From positions 1 to 57,345 of the forward strand of contig JAVBME010000014.1 of the NCBI GenBank assembly GCA_031552765.1: a stretch of 57,345 nucleotides of DNA. Direction: 5' to 3'. The notes beneath the pieces were generated by a model. It worked only from the letters and a program-made list of their open reading frames with translations, was not told the DNA's origin and made no database searches. The translations under genes and the position numbers were made by a program. Below, piece after piece: positions 50,524-57,345 of the stretch (position 1 is its first letter; the number at the start of each line of letters is the position of its first letter). This DNA comes from JAVBME01 sp031552765 (GTDB lineage: Bacteria > Bacillota > Negativicutes > Acidaminococcales > JAISLQ01).

Positions 50524-51609
50524 GTGTCAAGAGTATACAATTTTAATGCCGGCCCGGCGGTACTGCCGCTAGAGGTGCTGGAAGAAGTACAGGCGGAATT
50601 TTTGGACTACCAAAACAGCGGTATGTCCATAATAGAAATGAGCCATCGCACACCGACTTATGAAGCATTGAACGCCCAGGCGGAACAGGACCTGAAAGAC
50701 CTGTTGGGGTTGGGCGAAGATTACAGAGTGCTCTTTATGACCGGCGGCGCGACCACGCAATTTTCCCTGCTGCCGATGAACCTTTTGGCTGCTGGGGAAA
50801 CGGCCGACTATGCCGTGACAGGCATGTTCGCGCAAAAAGCTTTCCAACAGGCGCAAAAAATCGGCTCGGCGCATGCGGCGGTCGATCTGGCGGCGGAAGG
50901 GTTTAAACGGGCGCCGGCAGTCAGTGAAATGAAGTTCAGCGACCGGCAGGCGTATTTACATATAACTACCAACAATACTATTTATGGCACCGCCTGGCGG
51001 GAGTATCCGGATTTTGGCGACAGGACGCTGGTGGCCGACATGTCGTCGGATTTTTTGAGCCATCCGTTCGCGGCGGATAAGTTTTCCCTTATCTACGCCG
51101 GCGCGCAAAAAAACCTGGGGCCAGCCGGAACTACGGTCGTGATTATCAAAAAAAGCCTGCTGGCGAAAAGCCCGGAGAATTTGCCGGAAATATTCAGTTA
51201 CAATGTTTATGCGAAAAATGATTCCCTGTATAATACCCCGCCGGTATTTGCCGTATACGTAGTAGCGAAGGTCTTGAAATGGCTGAAGAAAAACGGCGGC
51301 TTGGCCGCCATGGGCGAACTCAACGGCAAGAAGGCGGCGCTTATCTACGGCCTGCTCGATAGATGGCCGGAGTTTTACCGGGGGCATGCCCAAACAGCCA
51401 GCCGCTCCATGATGAACGCCACATTCCGCCTGCCAACGGAGGAACTGGAGGCCAAGTTTGTACAACAGGCCGAGGCGGCAGGTTTTGTCGGCGTCAAAGG
51501 ACACCGCTCGGTAGGCGGTATGCGGATATCCATGTACAACGCCCTGCCGCTGGAAGGTTGCGCTAAGTTGGCGCAGTTTATGGAAGACTTTTATAAAAAG
51601 AACGCCTGA
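50524..51609 (+). CDS. serC: Phosphoserine aminotransferase
   Basis: SerC converts 3-phosphohydroxypyruvate and glutamate to phosphoserine (and acts in pyridoxal phosphate synthesis in some bacteria). The 361-residue protein begins SRVYNFNAGPAVLP; I use GTG 50524, which fits GGGTGG upstream, rather than GTG 50515. The PLP lysine is Lys196 in AGAQKNLGPAG. Other marks: GMSIIEMSHR, TGGATTQF and the C-terminal GHRSVGGMRISMYNA. serA and serB are not in the window. The product serine feeds the same glycine/C1 network as the gcv operon. Confidence 0.97.
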   Translation: MSRVYNFNAGPAVLPLEVLEEVQAEFLDYQNSGMSIIEMSHRTPTYEALNAQAEQDLKDLLGLGEDYRVLFMTGGATTQFSLLPMNLLAAGETADYAVTGMFAQKAFQQAQKIGSAHAAVDLAAEGFKRAPAVSEMKFSDRQAYLHITTNNTIYGTAWREYPDFGDRTLVADMSSDFLSHPFAADKFSLIYAGAQKNLGPAGTTVVIIKKSLLAKSPENLPEIFSYNVYAKNDSLYNTPPVFAVYVVAKVLKWLKKNGGLAAMGELNGKKAALIYGLLDRWPEFYRGHAQTASRSMMNATFRLPTEELEAKFVQQAEAAGFVGVKGHRSVGGMRISMYNALPLEGCAKLAQFMEDFYKKNA

Positions 51610-51625
51610 GAAAGAAGGTGTACAA

Positions 51626-52483
51626 ATGTATGATATAGCCATTATCGGCGGGGGGCCGGCGGGGCTGTCCGCGGCTTTGACCGCCCGCCAGCGCAACAAG
51701 ACGGTAGCCATATTTGAACCGCGCGGATTTAGCCCGCGTCTCAGCAAAGCGCACAAAATAGAAAATTACCTAGGGATGCCGTCTCTCGGCGGCAAAGAAC
51801 TGATGGACGCTTTTGTCAGCCATGTAAAAGCTCACAAACCTGATATCATCGAAGAAAAGGCCATAAATATCTTCCCGGGGGAAGACGATTTCACCATCCT
51901 TACCGGCGGCAATACTTACCAGGCCGGGTCTGTCATCATAGCTACCGGCGCTCCGTCCGGACAGCAATATCACGGCGAGAGCGAATTTTTAGGCCGGGGG
52001 GTCAGCTATTGCGCTACCTGCGACGGAATGTTTTTTAAAGACAAAAAAGTAGCGGTGGTAGCAGCTTTACCGGAAAGCGAAGAGGAAACGCTTTTTTTGA
52101 CGGAAATTTGCCGCGAGGTGCTATATTTCCCCTTATATAAGGGTGATTATCCGCAGCACGAACGGCTGAAAATAATAAATGCCCAGCCCAAAGCTATTTT
52201 GGGTGAGGGCAGTGTAAGCGCGCTGGAAACACAGGACGGCCGTTTTGAAGTTGACGGGATATTCATTTTCCGCGACAGCGAGCCGCTGGAAAACATTTTA
52301 CCGTCTTTGGAACTGGAAGAGAAGGCGATAAAGGTGGATGCCGGCATGGGGAGCAATATACCCGGAGTATTTGCCGCCGGCGACTGTACCGGGCGCCCCT
52401 GGCAGATCAGCCGGGCTACCGGGCAGGGCGTGACTGCCGCTTTGGCGGCAGTGGCTTTTTTAGCGAAAAAAGCTACCGTTTAG
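51626..52483 (+). CDS. Thioredoxin reductase-like flavoprotein lacking NADPH motifs
   Basis: A 285-residue flavoprotein with the thioredoxin reductase layout: FAD motif IIGGGPAGLSAA, redox pair Cys129-Ala-Thr-Cys132 in SYCATCDG, and the C-terminal FAD motif GVFAAGDCTGRPWQISRATGQG. The NADPH half is degenerate. The expected VVGGGDSAxEEA reads VVAALPESEEET, and the HRRxxxR motif that holds the NADPH phosphate is missing (YFPLYKGDYPQ). Known relatives with this pattern in Clostridium take electrons from ferredoxin (FFTR type). That mode is a good hypothesis for this anaerobe-like genome. It follows serC by 16 bases; its 3' end overlaps the convergent udg gene. Confidence 0.88.
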   Translation: MYDIAIIGGGPAGLSAALTARQRNKTVAIFEPRGFSPRLSKAHKIENYLGMPSLGGKELMDAFVSHVKAHKPDIIEEKAINIFPGEDDFTILTGGNTYQAGSVIIATGAPSGQQYHGESEFLGRGVSYCATCDGMFFKDKKVAVVAALPESEEETLFLTEICREVLYFPLYKGDYPQHERLKIINAQPKAILGEGSVSALETQDGRFEVDGIFIFRDSEPLENILPSLELEEKAIKVDAGMGSNIPGVFAAGDCTGRPWQISRATGQGVTAALAAVAFLAKKATV

Positions 52484-53126
52484 GGAATAAGGCAAACAAG
52501 TCGGGCGGCGGCTGACTGGAAAATACATGATCCGGACGCGCTTCCCGGCATTTTTCAACAGCCGCTTTCAAATCGTAGTGCACTTCCCACTTGGCCTGCT
52601 TGAGGGCATCGCCACCCAGCCGCAGCAGGTAGGCGGGGTGATAGGTGGTTATGGCCGGTATGCCTCCTTTGGTAGTGAACCACTGCCCACGGTCTTTGGT
52701 GATGCGCCGGTCCGGGCTATAGAGGTAATGCATCGCCACACTGCCGAGCGCTACCACCACGGCCGGCTTTATAGCGGCCAGTTCGCGTTCCAGCCAACGG
52801 CCGGCGCAAAAAGAAGCAACGGAAATGTTTGGCGTCTTATTGTTTTTAGGCCGGCATTTTACGGTATTAGTCGTAATTATGCGGTCGCGCGTCACGCCGA
52901 CCGAGGCCAGGGCCTTGTCCAAAAGCTGGCCGGAGGGGCCGATAAGCGGGCAGCCGTGCTGGTCTTCCACCATGCCCGGGCCTTCGCCGACTATGACCAG
53001 CGGGCTGTCGGGCGCGCCGTACCAGCCGACCGGCGCTATGCAATCGGCCCTGAGCTCGCAGGCGGTGCAGGCGGCTAATTGGGGAGCAAGCTGTTCGAGG
53101 GGCGCGGTTTCGGTGAATAGGTCCAT
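52473..53126 (-). CDS. Family 4 type uracil-DNA glycosylase (Fe-S)
   Basis: A 217-residue DNA repair enzyme that removes uracil from DNA. I start at ATG 53126, 8 bases after GGAG. Cys residues in CTACELRADC (the first Fe-S pair), CRPKNNKTP and FCAGRW fit a 4Fe-4S cluster, as in family 4/5 enzymes. Catalytic segments are GEGPGMVEDQHGCPLIGPSG, TNTVKCRPKN and YHPAYLLR. Its last codons overlap the end of the flavoprotein gene by 11 bases on the opposite strand. Confidence 0.93.
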   Translation of the reverse strand: MDLFTETAPLEQLAPQLAACTACELRADCIAPVGWYGAPDSPLVIVGEGPGMVEDQHGCPLIGPSGQLLDKALASVGVTRDRIITTNTVKCRPKNNKTPNISVASFCAGRWLERELAAIKPAVVVALGSVAMHYLYSPDRRITKDRGQWFTTKGGIPAITTYHPAYLLRLGGDALKQAKWEVHYDLKAAVEKCREARPDHVFSSQPPPDLFALFPKR

Positions 53127-53276
53127 TTTTTTCACTCCACTTTAAAAATTCTCTTGCCATAATAATTCGGAAAAATCTTTTGATGTCCTGCTTTAGACGC
53201 GGGTTTGCATAAATTTTTATCTTGCGCTTTTTTTTGTGGTAAAATATTGGTATTGTAGCGAGAGGAGCCTTTTGAC

Positions 53277-54545
53277 ATGCTGGATATAAAATTTATCAGA
53301 GAAAATACCCAACTTGTGGAAGAAGCGTTGAAGAACCGCAATATGCCACTGGCGCTGGACGGGTTTTTAACGCTGGAAAAAGAGCGGCGCAGCATTCTTA
53401 CCGAGGTAGAAGCGCTTAAGAGCGAACGCAACCAGGCGTCGCAGGAAATAAGCCAGATAAAGAAAAACGGCGGCGATGCCGCCGATAAAATAACCGCAAT
53501 GCGTGAAGTTGGCGATAAAATAGCCGAAATGGATGCAGCCTTGCGTGAAGTAGAGGAGAAGCTGACTTCGCTGGTGTTAAATATCCCCAATCTGCCGCAT
53601 GAAAGTGTGCCTGTGGGCAAGGACGAGCACGACAACCAGGAAATGCGGAAATGGGGTGCGCCGGCGGAGTTTTCCTTTGCGGTAAAAGGCCACTGGGAAA
53701 TAGGCGAAAAACTCAATATCTTGGATTTTGAACGTGCGGCCAAGGTAACCGGCGCGCGCTTTACCTTTTACCGGGGACTGGGCGCACGTCTCGAGCGCTC
53801 TTTGATAAACTTTATGCTGGATCTGCATACCGGGGAACATGGCTATACAGAATTTTTCCCGCCCTTTATCGTCAATCGCGACAGCATGACCGGGACCGGC
53901 CAACTGCCGAAGTTTGCGGCGGACGCTTTCAAACTGGAAGGATATGATTATTTCCTAATTCCGACAGCCGAAGTACCGGTAACCAACCTGCACCGGGGCG
54001 AGATAATGTCAGCGGCCGACCTGCCGCTTCATTACGTAGCCTACAGCGCCTGTTTTCGGAGTGAAGCGGGAGCGGCCGGGCGCGATACCCGCGGCCTCAT
54101 ACGGCAGCACCAATTCAACAAGGTCGAGCTGGTAAAATTCTCCCTGCCGGAAAATTCTTACGCCGAACTGGAGGCGCTCACGCTAAACGCGGAAAAAGTA
54201 TTGCAACTGCTCAAACTGCCGTACCGGGTCATCAAGTTGTGCACTGGAGATATGGGCTTTTCTTCGGCGATGACTTATGACATAGAGGTCTGGCTGCCCA
54301 GCCAGGGTTGCTACCGTGAGATATCCTCTTGCTCGAATTTTGGCGACTTCCAGGCGCGCCGGGCGGATATCCGTTTCCGGCGAGACAATAAGGCCAAACC
54401 GGAATATGTGCACACGCTGAACGGCTCGGGTCTGGCGATAGGACGGACAGTATCGGCTATTTTGGAAAATTGCCAGCAAGAAGACGGATCGGTGGTCATA
54501 CCGGAAGTACTGCGGCCATATATGGGCACGGACGTGATAAAATAA
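53277..54545 (+). CDS. serS: Serine-tRNA ligase
   Basis: Class II synthetase charging tRNA-Ser (and the first step to selenocysteinyl-tRNA). The 422-residue protein has the N-terminal coiled-coil tRNA-binding arm (about 1-105), motif 2 (CFRSEAGAAGRDTRGLIRQHQF) and motif 3 (GSGLAIGRTVSAILE), plus the REISSCSNFGDFQARR signature. GAGAGGAG lies 8-10 bases before ATG 53277. The upstream gap of 150 bases is too short for, and shows no sign of, a T-box leader. A single-gene unit ended by a clear terminator, near serC. Confidence 0.98.
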   Translation: MLDIKFIRENTQLVEEALKNRNMPLALDGFLTLEKERRSILTEVEALKSERNQASQEISQIKKNGGDAADKITAMREVGDKIAEMDAALREVEEKLTSLVLNIPNLPHESVPVGKDEHDNQEMRKWGAPAEFSFAVKGHWEIGEKLNILDFERAAKVTGARFTFYRGLGARLERSLINFMLDLHTGEHGYTEFFPPFIVNRDSMTGTGQLPKFAADAFKLEGYDYFLIPTAEVPVTNLHRGEIMSAADLPLHYVAYSACFRSEAGAAGRDTRGLIRQHQFNKVELVKFSLPENSYAELEALTLNAEKVLQLLKLPYRVIKLCTGDMGFSSAMTYDIEVWLPSQGCYREISSCSNFGDFQARRADIRFRRDNKAKPEYVHTLNGSGLAIGRTVSAILENCQQEDGSVVIPEVLRPYMGTDVIK

Positions 54546-54552
54546 AAGGTAG

Positions 54553-54589
54553 CAAGAGGTTGGCGTAAATAGCCAACTTCTTGTTTTTC
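54553..54589 (+). terminator. Terminator of serS
   Basis: A 12-bp stem with one G-T pair (54553-54564 with 54572-54583), then a T run. It lies 8 bases after the serS stop. Confidence 0.88.
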
Positions 54590-54624
54590 TATCAATAATT
54601 TGCAATGGAAAGGCAGGGCTTATT

Positions 54625-55320
54625 ATGGCAGGGATTTTTTATGGTATTGGCGTAGGCCCGGGCGATCCGGATCTGCTTACTGTCAAAGCTGTAAAAACTA
54701 TTAACAAGGTGGATGCGGTCATCGCGCCAAAGAGCGGGGAAGCCGGCAGCACGGCTCTGGCTATTGCCAGGCCGCATTTGAAAAAAGATGTGGAGCTGGT
54801 CAATCTGGTTTTCCCTATGGCTGGAAAACAGGAAGACTGGCGCGAGGCCTGGCGTGAGAATAAAAAAGTTATCGGCGGGCTGCTGCAAGAGGGCAAAGAT
54901 GTTGCTTTTCTTACTTTAGGCGACCCTATGTTCTTTAGTACTTATATCTACGTATTTCGTCTGTTGCAAGAAGAAGGCCACACCATAGAAACAGTTTCCG
55001 GCGTACCGGCGTTTTGCGCTGCCGCTGGCCGGGCGGGCTTTCCCCTGGTGGAGGGCGATGAGGTTTTAAGTATAGTGCCGGCAACGGCAGATCAAGCTAT
55101 GATAGAAAATGCCATGCGCTCGTTTAACAACCTTGTGCTGATGAAAGTTTCGCGCGATACGGACAGCCTCTTGGCCATGCTTGCCCGTCATGGTTTTTCA
55201 CGAAACGCGGTTTTGGTATCGCGCTGCGGTTTGCCGGGGGAGGATATAGTACATGGATTGCCGGAAGGCGGCGGCAAGGTAAATTACCTCTCAACTATCT
55301 TAGCGCGACGCGATCGTTGA
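54625..55320 (+). CDS. cobI: Precorrin-2/cobalt-factor-2 C20-methyltransferase
   Basis: A 231-residue SAM-dependent methylase of the tetrapyrrole methylase fold: GIGVGPGDPDLLTVKAV at the N-terminus, FLTLGDPMFFSTY, the VSGVPAF segment and the C-terminal RCGLPGED. It methylates C20 of precorrin-2 or its cobalt form in cobalamin synthesis; in an anaerobe the cobalt-first form (CbiL) is more likely. No other cobalamin gene is in the window, so it stands apart from the usual cluster. Confidence 0.92.
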   Translation: MAGIFYGIGVGPGDPDLLTVKAVKTINKVDAVIAPKSGEAGSTALAIARPHLKKDVELVNLVFPMAGKQEDWREAWRENKKVIGGLLQEGKDVAFLTLGDPMFFSTYIYVFRLLQEEGHTIETVSGVPAFCAAAGRAGFPLVEGDEVLSIVPATADQAMIENAMRSFNNLVLMKVSRDTDSLLAMLARHGFSRNAVLVSRCGLPGEDIVHGLPEGGGKVNYLSTILARRDR

Positions 55321-55403
55321 GCTGTGCAGAAAAACGGCGATATGAGCCTTTTTTAGCTTTAACAGAAAAGGATTTATAAAATATTATAACTATATTATAA
55401 TAT
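55321..55403. other. AT-rich spacer after cobI
   Basis: 83 bases without a gene. A weak hairpin GGC..GCC followed by TTTTTTA (about 55335-55357) may end cobI transcription. The remainder is almost pure AT, directly flanking the MITE-like element. Confidence 0.35.
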
Positions 55404-55486
55404 TCAGACTGTAGACAAAAAGGCCATCACCCCCAGAACTATGTTAAAATAGTCTTGGGGGTGAAGTCTTTTTGTCTACAGTCTGA
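55404..55486. mobile_element. 83-bp MITE-like element related to the IS at the right edge
   Basis: Perfect 19-bp terminal inverted repeats (55404-55422 and 55468-55486) flank a core with an inner hairpin, TCACCCCCA...TGGGGGTGA. The first 60 or so bases match the left end of the IS at 57173 with only a few differences, including the terminal repeat, the inner hairpin and GTTAAAATAG. It is therefore a non-autonomous deletion derivative: IS left end joined almost directly to the right terminal repeat. No coding capacity. No clear target duplication was seen. Confidence 0.88.
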
Positions 55487-55526
55487 CCCGTGCGGCTTAT
55501 GCCGCCCGGGTTGCCTTGATTTTTTG
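55487..55526 (+). terminator. Terminator-like hairpin beside the MITE
   Basis: CCCG-T-GCGGC and GCCGC-C-CGGG arms with a TTAT loop (one mismatch), followed about ten bases later by a run of six T. Probably the original cobI terminator, now separated from the gene by the MITE-like element. Confidence 0.55.
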
Positions 55527-55625
55527 AATAATAAATTTACAAAAATTTTGTTTTGGCAAAATTTTCTATAGCTTTTGTTCTGTTATAATAGTTGGTAGGG
55601 CGTAATGCCGGAAGGCGAGGTAAAA

Positions 55626-56384
55626 ATGAAAAGGCTTATTGTCAATGCAGATGATTTCGGCTTTAGCGCAGGCTGTAATAAAGGGATAATACAGGCCATG
55701 GAATCGGGCATTGTGACAAGCGCTACGATAATGGCGACCGGAGAGGCTTTGCCCGCGGCGGCCGGTTGGGCGGCGGCCGGCAAACCTGTGGGACTGCACC
55801 TTTGCCTGACGTATGGCCGGCCTGTGCTGCCACCGCAAAAAGTGTCCAGCCTTTTGGATGCCAAAGGCGTTTTCCTGCGTCCGGACAAACATACAGCGCC
55901 CGATCCGCTGGAAGTAGAAATAGAATGGCGCGCGCAGATAGAACTGGTGCGTTCGCTTGGCATGAAGCCCGACCACCTCGACAGCCACCACTATATGCAC
56001 GAAATGCTGGGGACCGATATCTTTGCTGTTGCTGTCGGGCTGGCTAAAGAAATGGGCGTGCCGCTCCGGCAGACGACGGCAGCCGGACGGGAAGCTTGCC
56101 GCAAAGAAGGCGTAGCGACTACGGACTTTTTTACCAGGGATTTTTACGGCGAGGGAGCGACCTTGGCGACGCTTGCCGCAATACTCTCCCGGCCCTGGGA
56201 AGGTGTGCTGGAGCTGATGTGCCATCCCGCTTTACCGGACAGGACGCTTTATGAAAAAAGCTCTTATACCGATCTGCGCGCCCAGGAACTGGACATATTG
56301 CTTTCGCAAGAAGCGAGGCGCCTGGTCGAAGACAATGGTATAGAACTGATAAATTTCTCATACTTGGGGGCAGAACATGTTTGA
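55626..56384 (+). CDS. ChbG/YdjC-type carbohydrate deacetylase
   Basis: A 252-residue protein started at ATG 55626 (GGCGAGGT upstream; ATG 55605 is too far). YdjC marks are present: LIVNADDFGFSAGCNKGI with metal-binding Asp, GLHLCLTYGRPVLP and DHLDSHHYMHEM. E. coli ChbG removes an acetyl group from chitobiose and related oligosaccharides; this protein may act on GlcNAc oligomers, which is notable given the PNAG locus in the same window, but its substrate is not shown. The last codons overlap the start of the PHP gene. Confidence 0.9.
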   Translation: MKRLIVNADDFGFSAGCNKGIIQAMESGIVTSATIMATGEALPAAAGWAAAGKPVGLHLCLTYGRPVLPPQKVSSLLDAKGVFLRPDKHTAPDPLEVEIEWRAQIELVRSLGMKPDHLDSHHYMHEMLGTDIFAVAVGLAKEMGVPLRQTTAAGREACRKEGVATTDFFTRDFYGEGATLATLAAILSRPWEGVLELMCHPALPDRTLYEKSSYTDLRAQELDILLSQEARRLVEDNGIELINFSYLGAEHV

Positions 56385-57150
56385 TACTCATTTACATACG
56401 CATTTTTCCGGCGACTCTTCCATGGATTTTTCCGGTGCGGCGCAGGCGGCCAAAGCAGCGGGCCTTGGCTTGATCGTTACGGAACACATGGACCTTGATT
56501 ACCCCGACAACCCGGAGACCTTTGTCTTTGACCCGGCGGAATATTTCCGTGAATTGGAGCCTTTTCGCACAAATGAGGTTTTATTGGGAGTAGAGCTTGG
56601 CCTTAGGCCTGAGTGCCGGGAGAAAAACATGGAATTGGCCGCCGCCTATCCTTTTGACGAGATAATTGGCTCCATACATGTGGTAGACGGCATAGACATC
56701 TATCGCCCGCAATTTACCCGCGGCCGCAGCAAAAAAGAGGCTTACGGGCGCTATCTGGCAAGTATGTTGGAATGCGTGGAGGGGTTTTTCGGTTTTGACA
56801 CTTTGGGGCATGTGGATTATATCTGCCGCTATGCCGCTTATGACGACGCGGAACTGCACCTGGCGGATTTTTTTGATGAGTGGAGCGCGGTATGCAAGGC
56901 GCTTATTGCCGGCGGTCAGGTACTGGAGATAAACACCAGGCGCCTCCAGCAGGCTTCCGCAGTAGCCGCCCTGGGAAAGCTTTACGGGCGTTACCGTGAA
57001 CTGGGCGGCCGCTATGTGACGATCGGTTCTGACGCCCACAAGACGGCCGACGTGGGACGCTGCCTGGCTGAGGCCTGGCAACTGGCGGAGCGGCTGGATT
57101 TGCGGCCGGTGTATTTCCAAGAACGAAAAATGCAATACGACAAAAGATAA
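56377..57150 (+). CDS. PHP-domain phosphoesterase, HisJ histidinol-phosphatase type
   Basis: A 257-residue PHP protein. Metal-binding residues: DTHLHTHFSGDSSM at the N-terminus, VTEHMD, the GVELG glutamate, IGSIHVVDG, GHVDYI and the C-terminal TIGSDAHKTADVG. The HisJ family dephosphorylates histidinol phosphate, but many members have other phosphoester substrates; no his gene is nearby, so the substrate is open. It overlaps chbG by 8 bases. Its terminator hairpin at 57153-57173 has lost its T tract to the adjoining IS. Confidence 0.9.
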   Translation: MFDTHLHTHFSGDSSMDFSGAAQAAKAAGLGLIVTEHMDLDYPDNPETFVFDPAEYFRELEPFRTNEVLLGVELGLRPECREKNMELAAAYPFDEIIGSIHVVDGIDIYRPQFTRGRSKKEAYGRYLASMLECVEGFFGFDTLGHVDYICRYAAYDDAELHLADFFDEWSAVCKALIAGGQVLEINTRRLQQASAVAALGKLYGRYRELGGRYVTIGSDAHKTADVGRCLAEAWQLAERLDLRPVYFQERKMQYDKR

Positions 57151-57152
57151 AA

Positions 57153-57173
57153 GCCGGCGCTTTATGCGCCGGT
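57153..57173 (+). terminator. Terminator hairpin interrupted by an IS end
   Basis: A 7-bp perfect GC stem CCGGCGC / GCGCCGG (TTTAT loop) directly after the PHP stop codon. Instead of a T run it is followed immediately by the IS terminal repeat, so the terminator is probably damaged. Confidence 0.65.
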
Positions 57174-57345
57174 CAGACTGTAGACAAAAAGACATCACCC
57201 CCAGAACTATGTTAAAATAGTCCTGGGGGTGAAATATTCATGTACCAAAAGAAAGACCGTGACAAACAAAAACAAATCCAATTTCTCTGCCTTGAAGACC
57301 TCGTACCTAAAAACCACCTGGTACGCCAAATAGAAAAAGCCATAG
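57173..57345 (+). mobile_element. Left end of an IS1182-like insertion sequence (partial)
   Basis: Begins with the same terminal repeat as the MITE at 55404, then an inner hairpin (TCACCCCCAG / CTGGGGGTGA) with a GTTAAAATAG segment that could serve as the transposase promoter, then the transposase start. The right end lies outside the window. Confidence 0.85.
57240..57345 (+). CDS. IS1182-family transposase, N-terminal fragment
   Basis: Thirty-five codons from ATG 57240 to the window edge. The protein begins MYQKKDRDKQKQIQFL and continues CLEDLVPKNHLVRQIEKAI. The pattern of a short basic start, then LEDLVPxxHLxRxIxxAI, is typical of IS1182/DUF772-type DDE transposases. The open frame runs off the window, so whether the gene is intact cannot be told. 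Confidence 0.85.
   Translation, partial: MYQKKDRDKQKQIQFLCLEDLVPKNHLVRQIEKAI

Noticed and set aside
53127..53276. T-box leader before serS
   Set aside because: The gap is only 150 bases, and neither the GGTGG-type antiterminator sequence nor a terminator is visible.
57173..57345. CRISPR-like repeats formed by the two copies of the IS end sequence
   Set aside because: There are only two copies 1.7 kb apart, with terminal inverted repeats and a transposase start; they are IS and MITE ends.

Overview
The window reads as a chromosomal stretch of a diderm Firmicute, most likely class Negativicutes. Firmicute traits are AGGAGG-type ribosome binding sites with several TTG and GTG starts, U-tailed hairpin terminators, a tandem glycine riboswitch, a split glycine decarboxylase (GcvPA/GcvPB) and a class B penicillin-binding protein with a C-terminal PASTA domain. 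Diderm traits are a PgaA-like outer-membrane barrel ending in an aromatic residue and periplasmic PgaB proteins. The species was not determined. No rRNA, tRNA, CRISPR array or prophage was seen.

Layout: 1-1.3 kb, a DUF697-like membrane protein and a universal stress protein. 1.4-4.1 kb, a pantothenate operon (DUF2520 reductase-like protein, panB, panC) behind an attenuator-like leader. 4.1-10.1 kb, minus strand: an EamA exporter, an exported metallo-beta-lactamase-fold protein, RmuC and a large hybrid histidine kinase. 10.3-16.8 kb: an orphan MetQ-type lipoprotein, a radical SAM protein, an NlpC/P60 hydrolase, a degenerate AcoR-like regulator, TrmB and an FtsW-type SEDS protein. 16.8-24.5 kb: the PBP, fhs, folD, cheR, a CorC/hemolysin-type CBS protein (minus) and a cation diffusion facilitator. 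24.7-32.1 kb: an unknown membrane protein (minus), then the complete glycine cleavage operon gcvT-gcvH-gcvPA-gcvPB-lpd under a tandem glycine riboswitch.

32.2-47.7 kb is the most distinctive region, an expanded poly-beta-1,6-N-acetylglucosamine (PGA/PNAG) locus. It has a canonical-order operon pgaA-pgaB-pgaB-pgaC-pgaD (39.3-47.7 kb) and, next to it, a second set made of a PgaC-PgaD fusion (plus strand) facing a minus-strand operon. That operon encodes a small membrane protein, a PgaA-like TPR protein without a barrel, and a third PgaB. Two small paralogous membrane proteins sit between the sets. The three PgaB proteins all keep the deacetylase motifs, but only the one in the accessory set keeps an E. 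coli-like glycoside-hydrolase motif set.

47.8-57.3 kb: an RNase Z-like metallo-hydrolase and a flavin-reductase-like protein (minus), DUF1015-serC, a thioredoxin-reductase-like flavoprotein that lacks the NADPH motifs, a family-4-type uracil-DNA glycosylase (minus), serS, cobI/cbiL, a ChbG/YdjC deacetylase, a HisJ-type PHP phosphoesterase, and the left end of an IS1182-like element cut by the window edge. An 83-bp MITE-like relative of that IS lies at 55.4 kb. Together, fhs, folD, the glycine cleavage genes and serC form a glycine/serine one-carbon theme, and the FolD sequence suggests a dehydrogenase-only enzyme.
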